Shown in pieces: positions 1-6,660 of a DNA stretch of 6,660 nt. Made by a program: the position numbers and the translations under genes. The notes under the pieces were generated by a model that saw nothing but the letters and a program-made list of their open reading frames with translations, was not told the origin of the DNA and searched no databases. This DNA is from CAYOHP01 sp964403795 [NCBI: uncultured bacterium] (GTDB lineage Bacteria > Muiribacteriota > UBA6191 > CAZXTJ01). Location of the stretch: NCBI GenBank assembly GCA_964403795.1, contig CAYOHP010000228.1, positions 1 to 6,660 on the forward strand, written 5' to 3'. Position 1 is the first letter of the stretch. The number at the start of each line of letters is the position of its first letter.

Positions 1-1
1 G

Positions 2-562
2 ATCGCCGACCAGACGAACCTGCTGGCCCTGAATGCCGCCATCGAGGCCGCCCGGGCCGGCAAGCACGGTATCGGGTTCGCGGTGGTCGCCGACGAGGTC
101 CGGAAGCTCGCCGAGCACAGCTCCAAGGCCACCCAGGAGATCAACGACCTCATCTCCTCGATCGTGAACGACGCCAGCGCCGCCATCGAGACCGCTCGGG
201 AGGGCGTACGCCGGGTGGAGGACGGGACCGTCTTCGCCAAGGACGCCGGGGCCACCGCGGCCGCAATCATCGAGGTGATCAAGCAGGTGGAGGCCTACGT
301 GGTCGAGATCACCTCGGCGGTGATCCGCCAGAAGCTCACCTCCCAGACCGTCTTCAAGTCCGGCGAGGGCATCAATTCGTTCTCCGAGAAGATCGCCCGG
401 GGCGCCAAGGAGAACATCCAGGTGATCGAGGGGATCAAGGGAGAGATCGAGCGGATCAAGGTCACCATCGAGCAGAACCAGTTCGGGTCCAAGAACCTCT
501 CACGGATCAGCGAGAAGCTCACGGAGGAGGTCGAGAAGCTCGACTCCTTCCTGATCTCCTAA
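2..562 (+). CDS. Methyl-accepting chemotaxis protein, C-terminal signalling domain (5'-partial)
   Basis: This is the last 186 residues of a chemoreceptor whose sensor, membrane and HAMP parts lie upstream of the window. It begins inside the conserved cytoplasmic hairpin tip ([20 protein letters not shown] at residues 1-20, then [16 protein letters not shown] at about 25-40). In the family this tip binds the CheA kinase and the CheW adaptor to control flagellar or other Che output. The rest is a continuous, charged, heptad-like helix returning from the tip. It contains two weakly conserved modules of the EQxxGS type (near residues 107-120 and 158-165), and the segment after about residue 105 is much more diverged than the tip. 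There is no NWETF-like C-terminal pentapeptide for CheR/CheB docking. It ends in TAA, 12 bases before the AsmA-like gene on the same strand. The family call is very secure. The ligand and the Che pathway served cannot be inferred. Confidence 0.96.
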   Translation: MADQTNLLALNAAIEAARAGKHGIGFAVVADEVRKLAEHSSKATQEINDLISSIVNDASAAIETAREGVRRVEDGTVFAKDAGATAAAIIEVIKQVEAYVVEITSAVIRQKLTSQTVFKSGEGINSFSEKIARGAKENIQVIEGIKGEIERIKVTIEQNQFGSKNLSRISEKLTEEVEKLDSFLIS

Positions 563-574
563 GATGTCCAGACC

Positions 575-2335
575 ATGACGGATCCAGCAACCCCCAGCCA
601 GAGCGGGTTCCCCCGGTTCCTGCGGATCGCGACCCAGGTCTGCCTGCTGCTCTTCCTGGTGGGCTGGGCGGCCCTCTCGGCCTTCTTCCGGTCGCCGCTC
701 TTCCCGTCGCTGGTCGACAGCCTGATCCGGCCGGGTCTGGAGGCCCGGGGCATCCGCTTCGACCAGATCGACGTCTCCCCGCTCGGCACCATCCGGATCA
801 CCAACCTGCGGATCCGCCTGCCTGACGGGACCGACTTCGAGATCCCCGAGCTGACCGGATCCACAGACCCCACCGCCCTGATCAAGGGCGAGGCCCAGAT
901 CACCCTCGACATCTCGGAACTGGCCCAGAAGTACCTCGCCCGCAGGCGGTTCGGCACCGGAGCGAAGTCGATCAAGGTGGGACTCGGGAAGGCGAGCAAG
1001 ATCCTCTATCTCTCGGTGGCCTCGTCGCTCGCCAAGCTGGGACAGCTCGACATGGTGCGGGGCGACCTGGCGCTCAGCGGCGTGGAGCTGGGGATCGAGG
1101 CAGGGGAGACCGGGGAGGCTCCCTTCCCGGTCCAATTCGAGGACGGGACCCTCTCCCTGTTCCAGCACGTGCTCACGTCCGACGGGCTGCGGTTCCGGCT
1201 CCCCAGTCTGGCCGGGCTCGAGGGGAGTACCGGCGACGACCTGGTCTTCACCTTCGAGGGCAACATCCGCTCGGTCTTCACCGAACCCGAGTTCGTCGAC
1301 GGCAAGGTCCGGACCGACGTCGCCCTGGAGCCGGCCTGGCGGCGGGCCCTCGACATGCTGAACCTCGAAGAGGTGACCCGCAAGATCGCCTGGTTCGGGC
1401 CGCTCACGGTGAGGGCCGATCTCGAGGGCCCGGTGGTCTCGCCGGCGGTCCGGGGCTTCCTGCTCACCGAGGACCTCTACCTGCGGATGAGGGGCGAGTT
1501 CCGGCAGATCAACATCCGCTGGAAGGGGGTCCGGGGCAAGATCCATCGGAGCCTCGAAGGCGACTTCGACCTGGCCTTCGAGTCGACCGGCCTGGAGGGG
1601 GAGTACTTCCGCCACCGGGACGAGGACCTCCCCCACCTCTTCCTCCGGGCCGACGCCATGGCTTGCCGGGCCACCTACGCGAACCGGATCCTCACGCTCG
1701 GCGACGTCCGGTTCTCGGCCTACGGCGGCTCGGCCCATGGATCCCTCACCTGGGACCTGACGGACCGCAACATCCCGCTCGGGCCCGGCCGGACCGGGGA
1801 TACCGCCTACAGCTACGAACTGGGTATGAAGGACTTCGACCTGGGGACCTTGATCCAGGACGTGACGACCATCCGGCGCCCGCTCGAGGGGAAGTTCCGG
1901 GGCTACCTCGAGGGCAGGGGCCGGACCCTCATGCTCGAACGCATGAACGGCGAGGGGAAGTTCCAGGTCGACGGGTTGAAGCTGGGCGAGCCCCCCGAAG
2001 GCGACGTGGTGCGCAGCGTGCTGGGCCCGCTGGCGACCGCGGAGCTTCCCGGGACCGAGCTCGGCAACCTCGCCGGCGACTGGGTGATGGTCCAGGGCGA
2101 CCTGCAGGTCCCCAAGTTCGAGGTCGCCGGTCCCGACGGGCGCCTGGGGGGCAGCCTCTCCTACGGCGTCCTCACCCTGGAGCTGGCCGGCGCGCTCCGG
2201 TTCGCACCGAGCCCGGCGGGGCTCGGGGAACGACCCAACCTGGCGCGCTCCCTGGGTGCCGACGGCGTGGTCGACGTCGCCTTGGGGGGGAGGGTCGTGG
2301 ATCCCGAGATCCGCTACCGGATCTCCCGGCCATGA
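575..2335 (+). CDS. AsmA-like (AsmA/TamB-type) envelope protein
   Basis: This 586-residue protein has a short basic N-terminus, one hydrophobic segment at about residues 20-38, and then a long domain of alternating beta-strand-like segments, with no further membrane span. Features typical of AsmA C-terminal regions include TVRADLEGPVVSPAVRGFLL at about 278-297, a YGGSAHGSLTWDL stretch at about 383-395, a G-rich strand GEGKFQVDGLKLGE at 459-472, and a closing segment ending near VVDPEIRYRIS (574-584). Family members are inner-membrane-anchored periplasmic proteins of the bridge-like lipid-transfer group, linked to outer-membrane lipid and protein homeostasis; that role is by family only. ATG 575 is the first start available in this frame after the preceding in-frame stop at 560-562. 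It has no clear Shine-Dalgarno, so translation probably depends on coupling to the upstream gene. The stop overlaps an ATG (ATGA, 2332-2335). Membership is inferred from pattern rather than a catalytic motif, and it could be annotated as a hypothetical AsmA_2-domain protein. Confidence 0.72.
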   Translation: MTDPATPSQSGFPRFLRIATQVCLLLFLVGWAALSAFFRSPLFPSLVDSLIRPGLEARGIRFDQIDVSPLGTIRITNLRIRLPDGTDFEIPELTGSTDPTALIKGEAQITLDISELAQKYLARRRFGTGAKSIKVGLGKASKILYLSVASSLAKLGQLDMVRGDLALSGVELGIEAGETGEAPFPVQFEDGTLSLFQHVLTSDGLRFRLPSLAGLEGSTGDDLVFTFEGNIRSVFTEPEFVDGKVRTDVALEPAWRRALDMLNLEEVTRKIAWFGPLTVRADLEGPVVSPAVRGFLLTEDLYLRMRGEFRQINIRWKGVRGKIHRSLEGDFDLAFESTGLEGEYFRHRDEDLPHLFLRADAMACRATYANRILTLGDVRFSAYGGSAHGSLTWDLTDRNIPLGPGRTGDTAYSYELGMKDFDLGTLIQDVTTIRRPLEGKFRGYLEGRGRTLMLERMNGEGKFQVDGLKLGEPPEGDVVRSVLGPLATAELPGTELGNLAGDWVMVQGDLQVPKFEVAGPDGRLGGSLSYGVLTLELAGALRFAPSPAGLGERPNLARSLGADGVVDVALGGRVVDPEIRYRISRP

Positions 2336-2385
2336 CGCAGGGAAACCGCCGCGGTACGCTCCGGGGGCGAGGAGGAGAGCCCTGA
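2332..2385 (+). other. Possible 17-codon bridging reading frame between two genes
   Basis: An ATG overlaps the stop of the AsmA-like gene as ATGA (2332-2335). The frame runs 17 codons (MTQGNRRGTLRGRGGEP) to a TGA at 2383-2385, which overlaps the proposed CTG start of the next gene as CTGA. It has no Shine-Dalgarno and the Arg/Gly-rich peptide resembles nothing I know. If translated it would most likely keep ribosomes moving to the next start rather than make a functional peptide. It may equally be chance, or the true N-terminus of the next gene separated by a sequence error. Confidence 0.2.
2371..2377 (+). promoter_or_regulatory. Shine-Dalgarno supporting a CTG start
   Basis: GGAGGAG lies just before the CTG at 2382, with six bases between GGAGG and the start. 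It is the strongest ribosome-binding-site match near this gene's N-terminus. It decides the start, because the frame offers no ATG before the first membrane segment. Confidence 0.55.
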
Positions 2386-3521
2386 GCTCGGAGGAGATCC
2401 GGGTAGCCATCGATCCGGTCGGAGCCGGCGCCCTGCCCGGAGAGGGTTACGGGGATACCGGTTCGCTCCCCCATACCGCCTTGCTCACCGGCCTGATCGT
2501 CCTGCTCCTGGCGATCCTGCTGGTCCTGGTGGGGGTCCAGACGGTCGAGACCGAGCGGCGCTTCTTCCAGCACCTGGCCCTGGGGGTCAACCAGGAGGTC
2601 GCCGACCTCCTGGCCCAGCAGGTCGTCCAGGTGGTCACCGCCGGGACCGGGATCGTCGAGGACACCGCCCGCTTCCCCTCCATCCGCAGGGCGGTCGGCC
2701 TGGAGGCCGAACGCGAGAGTGCCCGCCAGCTCCTGACCATCCTGGTGGAGCGCAATCCCATCCTCCGGAGCCTGGCGGTGCGGGATCCTTCGGGTCGGGT
2801 CCTCTTCAAGGCCGCCGGCGTCAACGTCCCCGAGACCCCGGGTCTGGCGCCCAAGGACCGGAGCCGCCTCCTGGAGGAGAACCTTCCCTCCCTGCTCACC
2901 GAGAAGTACCCCGGCGGGGACGGGGTGCTCTGCGTCGGCTTCGCGGCCGCGGTCGAGGGCCTCCACCGGGCGGACGGGACCATCGCCACCCTGGAGGCGG
3001 AACTCTCGCTCGCCTTCCTGAACGACCTGGTCGACGCCCGGCTGGTGGGTGCGCTCCAGCCCCGCCGCAGCGCCCAGGTCCTGGTCGTCGACCGCTCGCG
3101 CCAGGTGCTCTGCGCCACCCAGTTCTTCGGAGGCGCCCAGCTCGAACTCTTCCAGCGCGGTTTCTCGGTGGAGCGGGCCTTCAAGACCGAGAGCGGCGGG
3201 GTGGCCTACGCCGGACCCGACGGGGAAGCGGCGGCCCTGGCGAGCTACCGGACCCTCCACAGCATGACCCGCAAGGGCTTCGACGCCAGGGTCCAGGTCC
3301 CGGGCCTGGACCCGTCGCTGCTCACCGGGATCACCTCGGCGTTCTCCTCCAAGGTGCATCCCCGCGAGGTGCCCCAGTGGCTGGTGGTGGTCCAGCAGGA
3401 CGCCGCCCAGGGCAATGCCATGGCGGACCGCATGAAGCTGAACGTGCTGGTCCTGGTGGCCGTGGGCCTGGTGGGGCTGGCGGTCATCGCCCGCCTCTGG
3501 TGGGACAGCTCGGCCGAATGA
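2382..3521 (+). CDS. Membrane sensor protein with Cache-like extracytoplasmic domain and no output domain
   Basis: From CTG 2382 this gives 379 residues: a polar N-terminus (1-33), a first membrane segment at about 34-53, an extracytoplasmic region of about 290 residues, a second membrane segment at about 353-370, and a cytoplasmic tail of only about 9 residues. The external region fits a double-Cache plan. It has a membrane-proximal long helix (about 55-125), a PAS-like strand pair ILRSLAVRDPSGRVLF (127-142), a second module near AQVLVVDRS (231-239), and the typical closing part SYRTL...PQWLVVVQQD (about 288-340) just before the second span. Such domains bind small ligands and normally feed a kinase, chemoreceptor or cyclase, but here nothing follows. 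The next gene, a soluble kinase-like protein, overlaps it as ATGA (3518-3521), so the two are likely partners. The start is uncertain: a far-upstream GTG at 2256 overlaps the AsmA-like gene, and TTG 2481 begins right at the membrane segment. CTG with GGAGGAG fits best. The ligand is unknown. Confidence 0.75.
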   Translation: MSSEEIRVAIDPVGAGALPGEGYGDTGSLPHTALLTGLIVLLLAILLVLVGVQTVETERRFFQHLALGVNQEVADLLAQQVVQVVTAGTGIVEDTARFPSIRRAVGLEAERESARQLLTILVERNPILRSLAVRDPSGRVLFKAAGVNVPETPGLAPKDRSRLLEENLPSLLTEKYPGGDGVLCVGFAAAVEGLHRADGTIATLEAELSLAFLNDLVDARLVGALQPRRSAQVLVVDRSRQVLCATQFFGGAQLELFQRGFSVERAFKTESGGVAYAGPDGEAAALASYRTLHSMTRKGFDARVQVPGLDPSLLTGITSAFSSKVHPREVPQWLVVVQQDAAQGNAMADRMKLNVLVLVAVGLVGLAVIARLWWDSSAE

Positions 3522-4447
3522 AGCGGGCCCTGGTCGAAAGGCTCGAGGCCCTCGCGAGCGAGCTCCGGGAGCGGCTCCAAGCCCTGCCCGGCGAGGTGAA
3601 GGGCCTGGAGGACGGGGGCCGGCGGGCGAGTGCCGAGCTGGCCCGGATCGCCCCCGAGGCCCTGGGCCAGATCAAGAGCGCCAACCGGTACCTCTACGCG
3701 GTCGCCAAGCGCAAGGGGGAGGAAGAGGCGCTGGCCAGGGTCGACCGCCAGCTCGGCGACCTGGTCGACACCCTCTCCGGACTCTCGGATCCTCCCGATG
3801 TGGCCGAGGCCACGATCCTCGAGGCCCAGGAGGAGGAACGCCACGGGACCGCCATCCGGATCCATGACGGGCCGGCCCAGATCCTGGCGAACACCATCAT
3901 GCGCCTCGAGTTCTGCCAGCGCCTGGCGACCCGGGACGGAGCGAGGGCCGGAGCCGAGCTCGAGGAGGTCCGGCGCGACCTGGAAGGCGTGCTGGCCGAG
4001 ATCCGGCGCCTGATCTTCGACCTCCGCCCCATGACCCTCGACGACCTGGGTCTGGTCCCGACCCTGCAACGGTTCGCCGAGAACGAGCGCGGGGCGGCCG
4101 CCTACGACCTGCAGATCACGGTGCGGGGCGGTGTTCGGCGCCTGGGGAGGGATGCCGAGACCCACCTGTACCGGCTGGTGCAGCAGGCGGTGGCCGAGGC
4201 GGTCGGACTTCGAGGCGCCAAGGCGGTGACGGTCAAGCTCGCCTTCGAGCCCGACGCCCTGGCGCTGGCCGTGGAGGACGACGGGGCTCCCGAGCCCGAG
4301 TCCGGATCGGGCCAGCCGCAGAGTCGGGAGCGGAGGGAGATCCAGCGGCGGGCCCGGGCCGTGGGCGGGGTCGCCTTGTGGTCGCCGCGTCCGGACAAGG
4401 GGATCCGCCTGGAGGTCCGCTTCCTGACCCTGGCGAGGGCACCTTGA
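3518..4447 (+). CDS. DegS/NarL-type (HisKA_3) histidine kinase-like protein with degenerate ATP-binding domain
   Basis: This is a soluble 309-residue protein with no membrane segment. Residues 1-105 are helical and coiled-coil-like, rich in Glu, Arg and Leu. The HisKA_3 domain follows with EAQEEERHGTAIRIHDGPAQ (102-121), including the phosphoacceptor His116 and the DxxxQ phosphatase motif (Asp117, Gln121). The second helix carries RRLIFDLRPMTLDDLGLVPT (163-182), a very close match to Bacillus DegS. The HATPase_c domain (about 212-303) is damaged. In the N-box (LYRLVQQAVAEAVGLRGA, 217-234) the catalytic Glu position is Gln223 and the metal-binding Asn position is Glu227. The G1 box keeps Asp254 and Gly256, but its second Gly position is Pro258. 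No glycine-rich G2 box is recognisable. Autophosphorylation is therefore doubtful, while dimerisation, phosphotransfer or phosphatase action remain possible. ATG 3518 is chosen because it overlaps the upstream stop as ATGA and gives a sensible N-terminus. The frame stays open further upstream, but there it reads a shadow of the sensor gene. Confidence 0.88.
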   Translation: MKRALVERLEALASELRERLQALPGEVKGLEDGGRRASAELARIAPEALGQIKSANRYLYAVAKRKGEEEALARVDRQLGDLVDTLSGLSDPPDVAEATILEAQEEERHGTAIRIHDGPAQILANTIMRLEFCQRLATRDGARAGAELEEVRRDLEGVLAEIRRLIFDLRPMTLDDLGLVPTLQRFAENERGAAAYDLQITVRGGVRRLGRDAETHLYRLVQQAVAEAVGLRGAKAVTVKLAFEPDALALAVEDDGAPEPESGSGQPQSRERREIQRRARAVGGVALWSPRPDKGIRLEVRFLTLARAP

Positions 4448-5900
4448 GTCCGCTCTCCCGCCTCTTCGGACCCCGCATCGAGACCCGCTTCATCTCGACC
4501 ATCTCGCTGGTGGTGGCGATCGCCCTGGTGGCCCTGATCGTGGTGGTCTCGGTCGAGCTACGGACGACCTTCTCCCAGGAGGTCGGCCTCAGGGTCGCCC
4601 TGGCCAGCCTGGCGGCCGAGCACTCCTACCCGGACACCGCCTTCGAGCCGGCCCGACTCCCGCCCGGGATCCTCTACCTCGAGGTCCGCGGGGCCCGAGG
4701 CAACACTTCGGTGGTCTCGCCCGGCTACCGGGGACCGGTGCTGCTCCCGGAAGGACTCGAGGGATCCCCTGCCGTGGTCCCCACCGAGCAGGGCGACGTG
4801 CTGCTGTTCCAACGGACCGTCCGGGATCCGTCCTCCCCGCTCTCGATCTGGGTGGCGCTCTCGGAGAGGGACGCCACCGCTGCCCTGGGTGCCATCACCC
4901 TCAGGATCGCGACCGTGGGCGCGGCCATCCTGATCTCCTGCTACTTCCTGGGGGCCTTCCTCGCCCGGACCCTGCTCAGGCCCCTCTCGACCTTCACCTC
5001 GGCCCTCGAGCGGGTCGGGCGCGGCGACCTCCGCCACATGCTGGTCCCGGGTTCCGCCGACGACTTCGGCCAGTTCTCCGAGGCCTTCAACGTGATGGTC
5101 GACCAGATCCGCAAGAGCCAGGAGATGGAGCGGGCGCTGCTCGCCCGGGACAAGATGGCGACGGTGGGGCAACTGGCCGCGGCGGTGGCCCATGAGACCA
5201 GGAATCCCCTGGCGGCCATCAGTTCCCTCACCCAGATGCTGGCCGAGGAGGTGGAAGGCACGCCGAGGCTGGCCCAGTACACCAAGGTGGTCCTGAAGGA
5301 GGTGGCGCGCCTCGACGGGGCCATCGGACAGCTCCTCGAGTACGCCCGTCCGCCCCGCACCCGGTTCGAGCGCGTCAAGGTCGGCGACCTGCTCGACAAC
5401 GTGGCGGTGCTCTTCGGCTTCGAGTCCCGCCGGCGCGGCCTGGTCCTGGAGCGGACCGGGAGCCCTCGCGAGGAGGAGGTGCCGATGCTGGTCGACCCCA
5501 ACCAGATCACCCAGACCGTGGTGAACCTGGTGGCCAACGCCCTGGCCCACTCCCCGGTCGGGGGAAGGGTGGTGATCGGGGACGAGTTCCGTCCCGACGG
5601 TCCGGTACGGGTGTTCGTCGCCGACCAGGGGCCGGGCGTCCCCGAGGACCTCCGGGAGAAGATCTTCCAGCCGTTCTTCAGCCGCCGGAGCGGGGGGACC
5701 GGCCTCGGCCTGGCGATCGCACGCAAGATCGCCGAGCTGCATTGTGGCAAGATCTGGGTGGAGTCGGCGGGACCCGAGGGCGGGGCCCGGTTCGTCCTCG
5801 AGCTCCCGCGGCTCGAGGAACCGCCCGAGCCCGGAGCCTGGGAGGGTGACGAGGCCTCCCGCCCCGGACCTTGGCCGATCTCCGGCCGAGGAGGACAGGC

Positions 5901-5904
<4 letters not shown>
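4444..5904 (+). CDS. Membrane sensor histidine kinase (HAMP, HisKA, HATPase_c; AtoS/ZraS/NtrB-like)
   Basis: From TTG 4444 this is a complete 486-residue kinase. It has a first membrane segment at about 18-37, an extracytoplasmic sensor of about 115 residues (PAS/Cache-like strands near ILYLEVRGARG and GDVLLFQRTV), a second membrane segment at about 153-175, HAMP at about 176-228 with Pro180, HisKA with the phosphoacceptor His250 in VAHETRNPLAAIS, and HATPase_c. The N-box has Asn361 and Asn365, the G1 box is DQGPG (394-398), the F-box is FQPFF (408-412), and the G2 box is GGTGLGLAI (417-425). All catalytic boxes are intact, and the HExxN motif suggests phosphatase activity as well. A Pro/Gly-rich tail of about 30 residues follows the ATPase domain. 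The TTG overlaps the previous stop as TTGA and has GAGGG at 4435-4439. The upstream GTG at 4378 would add a Pro/Gly-rich leader read from the gene 4 tail and is less likely. It overlaps the NtrC-type regulator gene as GTGA, so that is its probable target. The signal sensed is unknown. Confidence 0.93.
5888..5895 (+). promoter_or_regulatory. Strong Shine-Dalgarno for the response regulator, next to a small hairpin
   Basis: GAGGAGGA sits five bases before the GTG at 5901 and supports that start over the internal ATG at 5922, which would remove the first receiver strand. The bases just upstream (5871-5877 and 5883-5889) can form a 7-bp hairpin with one G-U pair and a five-base loop, whose 3' edge covers the first bases of this site. 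Confidence 0.6.

Positions 5905-6660
<756 letters not shown>

Noticed and set aside
563-574. Terminator or promoter between the chemoreceptor and AsmA-like genes
   Set aside because: The gap is only 12 bases, with no stem-loop, T-run or promoter elements, so read-through is expected.
1663-2385. 240-codon + strand frame overlapping the end of the AsmA-like gene
   Set aside because: It is an Arg/Pro/Gly-rich out-of-frame reading of the AsmA-like gene. Only its last 17 codons (from ATG 2332) are considered, as a possible bridging frame.
500-2410. 636-codon antisense open frame opposite the AsmA-like gene
   Set aside because: It is the complement of a gene with strong G/C third-position bias. 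Its product is Pro/Gly/Glu/Arg-rich without domains, while the + strand has a coherent membrane anchor and AsmA-like pattern.
3500-3530. Programmed frameshift fusing the Cache-type gene with the kinase-like gene
   Set aside because: No slippery heptamer is visible at the overlap, and ATGA stop-start coupling, also used at neighbouring junctions, explains it more simply.

Overview
The window is about 6.7 kb of very GC-rich, gene-dense DNA. All genes lie on the + strand and there is no intergenic gap longer than about 46 bases. The organism looks like a high-GC Gram-negative bacterium: an AsmA-like envelope protein implies an outer membrane, and a sigma-54 activator is present. A deltaproteobacterium-like or related phylum would fit, but the sequence alone does not fix the lineage. 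The strong G/C third-position bias also creates long antisense open frames, which I treat as shadows.

Layout. (1) Positions 2-562 hold the C-terminal part of a methyl-accepting chemotaxis protein, cut by the window start. (2) Positions 575-2335 encode a 586-residue AsmA-like protein with one N-terminal membrane anchor. (3) Positions 2382-3521 (probable CTG start) encode a membrane protein with two membrane segments around a Cache-like extracytoplasmic domain and no output domain. (4) Positions 3518-4447 encode a soluble coiled-coil protein with a DegS/NarL-type (HisKA_3) dimerisation-phosphoacceptor domain, but its ATP-binding domain has lost key residues. (5) Positions 4444-5904 encode a complete membrane histidine kinase (sensor, HAMP, HisKA, HATPase). 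(6) Positions 5901 to the window end encode an NtrC-type response regulator (receiver plus sigma-54 AAA+ domain) that runs off the end. No stop is reached in the window.

Genes 3 to 6 look translationally coupled: each start codon overlaps the previous stop as NTGA (ATGA, TTGA, GTGA). The one apparent exception, between genes 2 and 3, can be bridged by a 17-codon frame whose start and stop are also in NTGA overlaps.

How they may work together. The classical part is the HAMP kinase (5) phosphorylating the NtrC-type regulator (6), which would drive sigma-54 promoters. Genes 3 and 4 look like an accessory input: a sensor without a kinase next to a cytoplasmic kinase-like protein without an intact ATP site that still carries the His and the DxxxQ phosphatase motif. 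The most interesting reading is that 3+4 form a split, catalytically reduced sensor that modulates the 5/6 phosphorelay as a phosphatase, phosphotransfer partner or scaffold. That is inference. The parts themselves are visible in the sequence.
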